Assembly: GCA_937901435.1 (NCBI GenBank)
Contig: CALGTJ010000020.1
Span: 1-5,365, forward strand
DNA length: 5,365 bases
Source of the DNA: an uncultured Rhodobacter sp.
GTDB lineage: Bacteria > Pseudomonadota > Alphaproteobacteria > Rhodobacterales > Rhodobacteraceae
Direction: 5' to 3'
The translations under genes were made by a program, and so were the position numbers. Below are positions 1-5,365 of the stretch, piece after piece (positions within the stretch are counted from its first letter, which is position 1; every line of letters begins with the position of its first letter). The notes below the pieces were generated by a model. The model was not told the DNA's origin. It saw nothing but the letters and a program-made list of their open reading frames with translations, and did no database searches.

Positions 1-39
1 GATCACTCTCATACCGCAGCCGCCAACCGACCGTGGTGA

Positions 40-231
40 ATAATCCGGGTTAACAGCCAGTTGGCGCAGAACACCGGGGCTGCCGTAACGTTTGAATCCG
101 GCACCTATTACGCCATGGTCGCAGGAGACAACGCCGAAGAGATCGTCGGCATCGTGGTCGTCACCTCTACAGACCCTCGTTACACAGGCGTCACGACGCG
201 GGAAACCGGTGGATTTGTCGTTTATCGCTAA
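40..231 (+). pseudogene. 3' remnant of a possible TbpB-like (Slam cargo-like) surface protein gene
   Basis: This frame is open from 40 and ends at TAA 229-231. It reads like the C-terminus of a secreted beta-strand protein: YYAMVAGDNAEEIVGIVVV near residues 22-40, ending in GGFVVYR. The G-x-Y-Y...AEE-x-x-G spacing resembles the last strands of TbpB-type lipoprotein barrels, which often carry G-x-F-Y-G-P..A-E-E-x-G-G. The next gene is Slam-like, which fits a cargo gene. Upstream the frame is closed by TGA 37-39, and the other forward frames stop at 41-43 and 51-53, so no continuous gene enters from the left. It could be a frameshifted gene, a sequencing or assembly error near the edge, or a short ORF from TTG 61 or ATG 115, neither with a clear ribosome site. 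That it codes is fairly likely; the family is inference from a short stretch. Confidence 0.4.
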
Positions 232-1606
232 GCGCTTAGCGCTATTGGTTGTGGCCTGTGTTGCCGTTTCACAGGCCGCGCCAATCGCCGTGGCGCAATC
301 GGGGTCCGAGGGTGCGAGCGACATTGTCAGCCCCGACGAGATGCGCGTGGCTGCTGTGAATGCGCTGCAAAGCGGCCATAGTCGCGCGGCTTTGACGATG
401 GCAAATGCGCTTTTGCTGCGAGACGCCTTGGATGTACCGGCCCTGATCATCAAATCTCGGGCCGCTCGCAATGTCGGCGAATTCAACGCGGCAATCGCGG
501 CGGGAAAATCGGCTTGGGTCCAGGCGAATACCGAGGACGAAAAATACGCCGCCGCTATGGCCGTGGCACAGGCGTTATCCTCGGATGGCAAACGCACGAT
601 GGCGCAGTTCTGGCTGCGTCGCGCCGCAGACAAGGCCCCGAATGAGGCCACCCGCAACATCGCCGCCCGCGATTTCCGCTATGTTCGCGCGCGCAATCCA
701 TGGTCCAGCGAGCTTAGCTTCAACATCGCGCCAAGCAATAATATCAATAACGGGTCAGTCCATGAGACCACCAAACTTTTTGGCCTGCCCTTTGATTTCG
801 AATTGAACGGCGCGGCGCGTGCGTTGGAAGGTTTGGAATACTCGGCTGGCTATGCCGGGCGCTATCGCTTTGATCAGACAGAACTTTACGCGCAAGACGT
901 GATTTTTCAGGTGAACCACCGCACCTACAGCCTTTCTGACAGCGCGCGCGCAATGGCCCCTGGTGTCAAGGGTCGCGATTTCGCCTTTAGTCAGCTTGGC
1001 GCGGGCTATGTCTACCAGCGCACGCCCAAAAACTGGGTTGGACCCTTCACGCTGAACGCCACGGGCGGACACACATGGTATGGCGGTGATCCCTATTCGA
1101 CCTATCTGCGCCTCGGGGCTTCGCAAAAAATTGACCTTGGCCCGTCCAATGTGGTGAATTTTTCCGGCTCTGTCGAGCGCCAGTACGGGTCCGCCGCGCC
1201 AGACGCGGACATTCTGCGTGCGGATCTGCGCTTTGCCCATGGGTTTGGAAAGATTGGCACTTTGGGCCTGTCTCTTGGCCATAGTGACAGCATGTCGGAT
1301 GACACCAGCGCAAATTTCACCGAATTGCGGGGCGGCGTGGAGTTCTATCTGGGCAAGCCTGTTTTCGGCGCGCAGGTCAGCTTTGGGATCGATTGGCGCC
1401 ACCGTGATTTCCCGAACTCGCGCTATGATCCCTCCGGGCGCAATGACACAGAGGTGTCCGCCTCGCTCGACATGACGTTTACCCAGATCGAACGCTACGG
1501 GTTCAATCCGACCATCAGCCTGAATACATCCCGCACCGACAGTAACATCGGTCTGTTCGACAGCGAATCGCTTGGCGTGAGTTTTGGGTTGCGCTCTGCC
1601 TTTTGA
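209..1606 (+). CDS. Slam-like outer-membrane beta-barrel protein with TPR-like N-domain (DUF560-type)
   Basis: Probably an outer-membrane protein that helps surface (lipo)proteins reach the cell surface, as Slam proteins do. From GTG 209 (465 aa) it has a signal peptide: KR near residue 8, a hydrophobic core, and cleavage likely after AVA (27-29). Residues ~43-159 are Ala-rich helical pairs resembling TPR repeats. From ~166 to the end alternating, aromatic-rich strands form a ~300-residue barrel, opening with NIAPSNNINNGS (172-183), like the Slam barrel start, and closing with SNIGLF...RSAF and a terminal Phe typical of outer-membrane barrels. GTG 209 follows GGGAAA at 200-205; TTG 215 is an alternative. 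A longer start at TTG 92 would add 39 residues that only shadow the upstream frame and would bury the signal peptide. The gene overlaps the preceding frame by 23 bases, suggesting coupling. Length is close to that of known Slams. Family call good, cargo unknown. Confidence 0.75.
   Translation: MDLSFIAKRLALLVVACVAVSQAAPIAVAQSGSEGASDIVSPDEMRVAAVNALQSGHSRAALTMANALLLRDALDVPALIIKSRAARNVGEFNAAIAAGKSAWVQANTEDEKYAAAMAVAQALSSDGKRTMAQFWLRRAADKAPNEATRNIAARDFRYVRARNPWSSELSFNIAPSNNINNGSVHETTKLFGLPFDFELNGAARALEGLEYSAGYAGRYRFDQTELYAQDVIFQVNHRTYSLSDSARAMAPGVKGRDFAFSQLGAGYVYQRTPKNWVGPFTLNATGGHTWYGGDPYSTYLRLGASQKIDLGPSNVVNFSGSVERQYGSAAPDADILRADLRFAHGFGKIGTLGLSLGHSDSMSDDTSANFTELRGGVEFYLGKPVFGAQVSFGIDWRHRDFPNSRYDPSGRNDTEVSASLDMTFTQIERYGFNPTISLNTSRTDSNIGLFDSESLGVSFGLRSAF
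226..241. repeat. Perfect 16-bp palindrome at the remnant/Slam-like gene junction
   Basis: CGCTAAGCGCTTAGCG equals its own reverse complement. It spans the stop codon of the upstream frame and the early signal-peptide codons of the Slam-like gene. The AAGCGCTT core is the shape seen in many LacI-family operators, but the position, inside coding sequence and after the chosen start, is unusual for an operator. As RNA it could form only a short hairpin with almost no loop, and no T-run follows. Function unknown; the symmetry itself is certain. Confidence 0.45.
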
Positions 1607-1634
1607 GGTCAGGACTGGCGGCTCAGCTTCAGCG

Positions 1635-1643
1635 TGCTACACT
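1635..1643 (+). promoter_or_regulatory. Possible extended -10 promoter element for gloA
   Basis: TGCTACACT fits the extended -10 pattern TG-n-TAnAnT with a 4/6 hexamer. It lies 24 bases before the gloA start, in the 61-base gap after the Slam-like gene. No good -35 box is present at 16-18 bases upstream. The gap holds no clear terminator, so read-through from upstream is also possible. Confidence 0.28.
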
Positions 1644-1667
1644 TGGTCCCATCAAACGGAGGAACCG

Positions 1668-2096
1668 ATGAGCATTCAATATCTTCACACCATGGTCCGC
1701 GTCGCCGATCTGGACAAATCCATTGCCTTTTACAAGCTGCTGGGCCTCGAAGAGACCCGCCGCATGGACAGTGAAGGCGGTCGTTTCACGCTGGTCTTTA
1801 TGACCCCTCCGGGCCAGGAAAACGCCCATGTCGAATTGACCTACAACTGGGACGGGGATGAAGGTCTGCCCAGCGACAGCCGTCACTTTGGCCACCTCGC
1901 CTATGCCGTCGACAATATTTATGATATGTGTCAGATGCTTATGGACAATGGCATCACCATTAACCGCCCGCCACGCGATGGGCATATGGCCTTTGTGCGC
2001 TCGCCGGACAACATCTCGATCGAATTGCTGCAAGCCGGTGACCACCTTGCACCGGCAGAGCCTTGGCTGAGCATGGGAAACACCGGGCATTGGTAA
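1668..2096 (+). CDS. gloA: Lactoylglutathione lyase (glyoxalase I)
   Basis: Cytosolic metalloenzyme that isomerises the hemithioacetal of methylglyoxal and glutathione to S-lactoylglutathione, the first step of methylglyoxal detoxification. The 142-aa product aligns along its length with E. coli GloA: LHTMVRVADLDKSIAFY at the N-terminus, HVELTYNW mid-protein, FGHLAYAVDN, and ISIELLQ near the end. The four metal ligands are all present: His7, Glu56, His76 and Glu119. The short form, lacking the extra loops of zinc-type enzymes, suggests the Ni/Co-activated class. ATG 1668 is chosen because GGAGGA (1658-1663) sits 4 bases before it and the His7 context then matches the family N-terminus; an in-frame extension upstream to 1584 runs into the previous gene and has no homology. 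It overlaps the following VWA gene by 7 bases or more, so co-translation is likely. Confidence 0.96.
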   Translation: MSIQYLHTMVRVADLDKSIAFYKLLGLEETRRMDSEGGRFTLVFMTPPGQENAHVELTYNWDGDEGLPSDSRHFGHLAYAVDNIYDMCQMLMDNGITINRPPRDGHMAFVRSPDNISIELLQAGDHLAPAEPWLSMGNTGHW

Positions 2097-2794
2097 ATCG
2101 CTTTGCTGCCCTGATGTTGGCGGGGGGGCTTGCGGCCTCCCCGGCGTTTGGCCAATGCCGTCTGGCGCTGGCCCTCGCGCTGGACATTTCCAGCTCTGTT
2201 GATGCGGGCGAAGATCAGCTTCAGCGGCAGGGATTGGCCAATGCGCTGATCTCGGATGAGGTTCGCGCGGCGATCTTGTCAGAGGCAGGGCGTCCGGTTG
2301 CACTGGCTGTGTTCGAATGGAGCGGGCGATATCAACAGGATATGATCGTCGATTGGCGCCTGCTGGCCAGCGAAGCCGATATTTTGCTCAGCGCAGACGA
2401 GATCCGCTCTAGCAGACGCAGTTACGCCGATTTTCCCACCGCTTTGGGCTACGCGCTTGGCTACGCGGCAGGCGTCATCGCAGATGCGCCGCCTTGTCTG
2501 TTTCAGACGCTGGATGTGTCCGGGGACGGCGTGAATAACGAGGGCTTCAAACCTGAACTGGCATATCTGAATTTCCCCCTCGCAGAGGTGACCGTGAACG
2601 GCCTCGCCATCGGTGGTTCTGCAGAGGATCTGGCAGGCTATTACAGGCGCGAATTGATCAAGGGCCCCGGTGCTTTTGTCGAAGAGGCGAGGGATTTCGC
2701 GGATTTTGAGCGCGCGATGCAGCGAAAATTGGTGCGAGAGTTGGAAACACGCGCCATCGGCATGGCACCCTACACTGATCCCAAAGGGGGATAG
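2090..2794 (+). CDS. Secreted DUF1194/VWA-domain protein with intact MIDAS
   Basis: An exported protein with a von Willebrand A-type fold; members of this DUF1194 family are common in Rhodobacterales and have no assigned biochemical role. From TTG 2090 (234 aa) a signal peptide covers residues 1-21 (MVNRFAALML, then AGGLAASPAFG). The metal-ion adhesion site looks complete: D32-x-S34-x-S36 in LALDISSSVD, Thr117 in DFPTALGYA, and Asp142 in LDVSGDGVNN. Cys23 and Cys136 precede the first and last of these motifs and could form a disulfide. Also family-like are VFEWSG (74-79), VNGLAIGG, and a KGPGAFVE...RKLVREL C-terminus. The start is uncertain: TTG 2063 or ATG 2114 are alternatives; TTG 2090 gives the neatest signal peptide and overlaps the gloA stop (TTGGTAA). 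A G7 run (2122-2128) lies in the signal-peptide codons. The stop touches the next gene's ATG, so the two paralogues are surely co-expressed. Confidence 0.86.
   Translation: MVNRFAALMLAGGLAASPAFGQCRLALALALDISSSVDAGEDQLQRQGLANALISDEVRAAILSEAGRPVALAVFEWSGRYQQDMIVDWRLLASEADILLSADEIRSSRRSYADFPTALGYALGYAAGVIADAPPCLFQTLDVSGDGVNNEGFKPELAYLNFPLAEVTVNGLAIGGSAEDLAGYYRRELIKGPGAFVEEARDFADFERAMQRKLVRELETRAIGMAPYTDPKGG
2784..2790 (+). promoter_or_regulatory. Ribosome binding site of the second VWA gene inside the first
   Basis: AAGGGGG lies within the last codons of the first VWA gene, 4 bases before ATG 2795. The upstream stop TAG and this ATG are directly adjacent (TAGATG). This placement fixes the start of the second gene and implies termination-reinitiation coupling. 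Confidence 0.6.
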
Positions 2795-3523
2795 ATGCGC
2801 TTTCTTGCGGCTGTTCTGATCGGGTTGTGGGCCGCACAGGGTCAGGCGAGTTGTCGTCAGGCGCTCGCCCTGGGGCTGGATGTGTTTGGCTCGGTGGATG
2901 CACGGGAATATCAGCTACAACTGGACGGGCTGGCGGGCGCATTGATTCGTCCAGATGTTCAAGACGCGATTCTGGCCTTTCCCGAGGCGCCAATCCGGCT
3001 TTACGTTTTTGAATGGGCAGGCCCCGGCAGCGTGCGACCTGTGCTGGACTGGAGTGAACTGCGTGACCAACCTGCCATAGCACGGGTTGCCGGAATTTTG
3101 CGCAGCACGCAGCGTGTCAAACAAGATCCCTCAACCGCTATCGGGCAGGCGATGCTGCACGGTGCAAACAGCCTTATGTCACAACAAGACTGCTGGCGCT
3201 TTACACTGGATCTGTCAGGGGATGGCGAATCCAACGCAGGTCCCCGCCCCCGAAGCCTGCGGCAGAACCCCGACATCGGGCAAATCTCCATAAACGCATT
3301 GGTCATCGGGTCTGATGCCCAATCGCAAGGGGATCGTCGACAGGCTGAAATTGCCGCCCTTTGGGCCTATTTCAAGAACGAGGTGATCCATGGACCGGAC
3401 GCCTTTGTCGAACTCGCCCTTGGGTTTGAGGACTTAGAAAACGCCATGGCACGCAAATTGCTAAAGGAACTCGCCAGCATCGCAGTCAGCCAATTAGGCA
3501 GCCCCGCGCGCGCCGCACCCTGA
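2795..3523 (+). CDS. Secreted DUF1194/VWA-like protein with degenerate MIDAS
   Basis: Paralogue of the protein encoded just upstream, 242 aa, with a signal peptide (MRFLAAVLIGLWAAQGQA, cleavage probably after residue 18). The same landmarks occur in order: Cys20 followed by the first strand, VFEWAG (71-76), PSTAIGQA with Thr114, Cys133 followed by LDLSGDG with Asp139, INALVIG, and a GPDAFVE...KLLKEL C-terminus. The key difference is in the first metal-binding motif: D29-V-F-G-S33, where Phe31 replaces the first serine of DxSxS. Metal binding through this site is therefore probably weakened or lost, while the fold and the putative disulfide cysteines are kept. No frameshift or internal stop is present, so the gene appears maintained rather than decayed. 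It starts directly after the stop of its neighbour. The role is unknown; pairing of an active and an inactive VWA subunit is inference. Confidence 0.86.
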   Translation: MRFLAAVLIGLWAAQGQASCRQALALGLDVFGSVDAREYQLQLDGLAGALIRPDVQDAILAFPEAPIRLYVFEWAGPGSVRPVLDWSELRDQPAIARVAGILRSTQRVKQDPSTAIGQAMLHGANSLMSQQDCWRFTLDLSGDGESNAGPRPRSLRQNPDIGQISINALVIGSDAQSQGDRRQAEIAALWAYFKNEVIHGPDAFVELALGFEDLENAMARKLLKELASIAVSQLGSPARAAP

Positions 3524-3560
3524 CTGAGCGCGCCAACTGTGAAACAGGTGCCAACCGCGA

Positions 3561-3595
3561 CGCACCAAAGGTGCGGCGCATATAAAGCGCGCCGC
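3561..3595. terminator. Hairpin cluster between convergent genes, possible bidirectional terminator
   Basis: In the 99-base gap between the second VWA gene and the MarR gene, CGCACC-AAA-GGTGCG (3561-3575) forms a perfect 6-bp stem with a 3-base loop. A second stem, GCGGCGC (3573-3579) with GCGCCGC (3589-3595), encloses a 9-base AT-rich loop and overlaps the first, so they would compete. Neither is followed by a clean T-run on either strand, so efficient intrinsic termination is uncertain. Position between converging transcripts supports a terminator role. Confidence 0.35.
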
Positions 3596-3622
3596 AGGCG
3601 CTCAATTTGGAAACAGCCAGTT

Positions 3623-4120
3623 TCAATAGATATAGCGTATCTGATCGCTCCAATACCGTTCCACCCGGCGCAGAGAGTTGTTGATCTCTTCGATGCCATC
3701 ACCGTCCAGCATTGATCTCTCTTCAAGCCCCTCGGCATGACGGGCAAACAGATCCTCGACAATGGCCTGCACCCTGCGCCCTTTTTCCGTCAGGCGCACC
3801 CGCACGGACCTGCGGTCGATTTCACAGCGCTGGTGGTGCATAAAGCCCGTTTCAACCAGCTTTTTCAAATTATAGCTCACATTTGAACCCTGATAGTATC
3901 CACGGCTTTTCAACTCGCCCGCCGTCACTTCGTTGTCACCGATATTAAACAGCAACAGAGCCTGAACAGAGTTGATCTCAAGGATCCCCAGCCGTTCAAA
4001 TTCATCTTTTATGACATCAAGCAACAACCGATGCAGTCGCTCGACTAAACTCAGAACTTCGAGATATTGTGGCATGAATCCCTGTTTTACCACGTCTCCG
4101 ATCTGGGAATGCACACTCAT
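3623..4120 (-). CDS. MarR-family winged-helix transcriptional regulator (LdtR-like)
   Basis: Dimeric DNA-binding regulator of 165 aa. Residues ~17-60 form the dimerisation helices (QYLEVLSLVERLHRLLLDV), followed by INSVQALLLFNIGD. The recognition-helix region is SRGYYQGSNVSYNLKKLVE (72-90), and the wing carries HHQRCEIDRRSVRVRLTEKG (95-114) with the hallmark DRR at 102-104. The pattern closely recalls LdtR of alphaproteobacteria, a regulator tied to L,D-transpeptidase expression and osmotic tolerance in Liberibacter; that resemblance is from memory. ATG 4120 is preferred because GGAGA lies 6 bases before it on the minus strand. ATG 4156 would add 12 residues but has no ribosome site. It lies 91 bases downstream of sdhE on the same strand and converges on the VWA genes. 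No obvious target gene is adjacent, so autoregulation or distant targets are likely. Confidence 0.92.
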   Translation of the reverse strand: MSVHSQIGDVVKQGFMPQYLEVLSLVERLHRLLLDVIKDEFERLGILEINSVQALLLFNIGDNEVTAGELKSRGYYQGSNVSYNLKKLVETGFMHHQRCEIDRRSVRVRLTEKGRRVQAIVEDLFARHAEGLEERSMLDGDGIEEINNSLRRVERYWSDQIRYIY

Positions 4121-4140
4121 CTTGTTCTCCACATTTCGCT

Positions 4141-4187
4141 GACTTGTCACAGTCATAGCGGTGGAAAACCAAATATTTCGTTAAACG
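4141..4187 (-). promoter_or_regulatory. Dyad-rich leader of the MarR-family gene, candidate operator region
   Basis: The 91-base gap between sdhE and the MarR-family gene is more AT-rich than its surroundings and contains AAATATTT (4171-4178, perfect palindrome), CGTTAAACG (4179-4187, dyad with a central base) and GACT-N6-AGTC (4141-4154). A consensus-like TTGACA is present on the minus strand at 4215-4210, overlapping the sdhE stop, but no good -10 lies 16-18 bases after it. MarR proteins typically bind imperfect palindromes near their own promoter, so autoregulation here is plausible. Not proven from sequence. Confidence 0.3.
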
Positions 4188-4211
4188 ATCAAGACCTTGA
4201 GCAGATTACTG

Positions 4212-4475
4212 TCAACTTGCGCCGGCATGGGCCGAAATTCGTCCCATCAGCCCCCCATAGGCCAGCGGCGTTGCAACCTGCCCTGTGACCCACTGATAAA
4301 GGTCATGGTCGTTCTCGGCCAGCAAACCGTCATACAGGTCAAGCTCTTCTCCTGACAGGCCCTGCAGCTCGTCTGCCGCAAAGGCCCCAAGGATCAAATC
4401 CATTTCTTTGATACCCCGCCGGATCGACCGCATGTAAAGCCGCTTTAGCCGCGCCTCATCCGTTTCGCCCATCAT
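4212..4475 (-). CDS. sdhE: Succinate dehydrogenase flavinylation/assembly factor SdhE
   Basis: Small cytosolic protein (87 aa) that promotes covalent attachment of FAD to the succinate dehydrogenase flavoprotein subunit SdhA; homologous to yeast Sdh5/human SDHAF2. The family signature R-G-x-x-E is seen as R20-G-I-K-E24 within RSIRRGIKEMDLILGAF. The second helical half has the usual acidic LSGEELDLYDGLLAENDHDL and LYQWVTG pattern. Length matches the family (about 80-95 aa). ATG 4475 is used, with AAGGAG 5 bases before it; ATG 4472 is an equally possible start. The A of this ATG is also the last base of the upstream HTH gene's TGA stop (TGATG), so the two are translationally coupled. The sdh structural genes are not in the window. 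Confidence 0.93.
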   Translation of the reverse strand: MMGETDEARLKRLYMRSIRRGIKEMDLILGAFAADELQGLSGEELDLYDGLLAENDHDLYQWVTGQVATPLAYGGLMGRISAHAGAS

Positions 4476-4885
4476 CAGGTCTCCTTCAATGCGCGACGCA
4501 GGCGCTTTTCCAGCCCGCCCAATTTATCCGCCGCCTGGGTGATGGACCCTTTGATCTGGCGGATCTCGGTCAAGAGCGCGTTGATGTCCGGGCTGATTTC
4601 ACTATGATCGCCGGGGGCGGGTATCCCCTCGCCCTCGCCATTCAGCAGCCACATCAGCGACACATTCAGCACGCCTGCCAGCATCTGCAACTTGTTGGCC
4701 CGCGGCTCGCTGATGTCGTCTTCCCAGCCCTGCACCGTCTTAAGTTTGACACCAAGTTTACGCGCCAGATCCGCCTGAGTGATCCCCAGAACCTCGCGCC
4801 CTGCGGCAACCCGGTCGCCAAACGTGGCGGCATCGTTGGAATACCAGCCGTCCAGCGGGTCTGTTTCATCGGTAGAGTTGGTCAT
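4475..4885 (-). CDS. XRE/Cro-C1-type helix-turn-helix regulator
   Basis: Predicted DNA-binding protein of 136 aa. An HTH_3-type domain spans ~22-83: FGDRVAAGREVLGITQADLA (22-41), then the turn and recognition helix in KLGVKLKTVQGWE (43-55), ending in LNVSLMWLLNGEGEG. A Pro/Gly linker leads to a C-terminal charged helix (~100-135) likely to form a coiled coil for dimerisation. ATG 4885 is chosen over an extended frame starting at 5068: it has AGAGGG 5 bases upstream, and the extension would overlap the divergent aminotransferase start and has no recognisable domain. It overlaps sdhE by one base. It shares a 119-base divergent intergenic region with the aminotransferase gene, so it could regulate itself, sdhE or that gene. 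The target is unknown; the fold assignment is firm. Confidence 0.88.
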   Translation of the reverse strand: MTNSTDETDPLDGWYSNDAATFGDRVAAGREVLGITQADLARKLGVKLKTVQGWEDDISEPRANKLQMLAGVLNVSLMWLLNGEGEGIPAPGDHSEISPDINALLTEIRQIKGSITQAADKLGGLEKRLRRALKET

Positions 4886-4943
4886 GTCGCCCTCTTTTCC
4901 CGTTATTGATATCACGTCGGCCGCTCTTTCCCGGCAATCCGGC

Positions 4944-5365
<422 letters not shown>

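Noticed and set aside
92..208. A 39-codon N-terminal extension of the Slam-like gene from TTG 92
   Set aside because: The extension is composed of low-complexity Ser/Thr/Pro residues in the frame opposite a better-looking coding frame, and it would place the signal peptide ~45 residues inside the protein. GTG 209 or TTG 215 restores a normal signal peptide.
755..1402. A 215-codon open frame on the minus strand
   Set aside because: It lies wholly within the Slam-like gene, has no recognisable domain or ribosome site, and reads like the antisense of GC-rich codons.
2075..2092. Lipoprotein signal in the two VWA proteins (Cys soon after the signal peptide)
   Set aside because: The residues before Cys (FGQC and QASC) do not fit a lipobox, and the Cys is part of a conserved family motif better explained by a disulfide.
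1629..2303. A 224-codon open frame on the minus strand
   Set aside because: It is antisense to gloA and the first VWA gene, both of which have strong family motifs. Its translation is Pro/Arg/His-rich with no domain.
4121..4156. ATG 4156 as the start of the MarR-family gene
   Set aside because: There is no ribosome site in front of it, and GGAGA is well placed before ATG 4120.

Overview
The window looks like chromosomal DNA of an alphaproteobacterium, most likely a Rhodobacteraceae/Roseobacter-group member. Codon use is moderately GC-rich. Several proteins resemble families typical of that group: two DUF1194 secreted VWA proteins, an LdtR-type MarR regulator, an SdhE/HTH pair, and an aspartate aminotransferase very close to rhizobial AatA. 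No tRNA, rRNA, insertion sequence, integrase or CRISPR array was seen.

Left part (1-1606, + strand). The window opens in the last ~63 codons of a gene or gene remnant whose end resembles the C-terminal strands of TbpB-like beta-barrel surface proteins. All three forward frames carry a stop between 37 and 53, so this gene is broken here, mis-sequenced, or very short. Overlapping its end is a gene for a Slam-like (DUF560) outer-membrane protein: signal peptide, TPR-like helical domain, then a beta-barrel ending in Phe. A cargo gene directly before a Slam gene is a known arrangement for surface-lipoprotein export. A perfect 16-bp palindrome lies at the junction.

Middle (1668-3523, + strand). 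Three tightly packed genes follow: glyoxalase I (gloA) and two tandem, divergent paralogues of the DUF1194/VWA family, both with signal peptides. gloA overlaps the first VWA gene, whose stop codon directly abuts the start of the second, so they are probably one transcript. The first VWA protein has an intact MIDAS motif (DISSS). In the second it is damaged (DVFGS), which suggests divided roles.

Right part (3524-5365). A hairpin-rich gap separates the converging gene sets. On the minus strand, read right to left, come a Cro/C1-type HTH regulator, sdhE (succinate dehydrogenase flavinylation factor) overlapping it by one base, and, 91 bases further on, an LdtR-like MarR regulator. Diverging from the HTH gene on the plus strand is the start of an aspartate/prephenate-type aminotransferase, with a reasonable sigma70-like promoter, truncated by the window end.

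Most of the window is ordinary core or near-core content. The items most worth a second look are the Slam-like gene with its broken putative cargo, the VWA pair with one degenerate MIDAS, and the overlapping HTH-sdhE pair.
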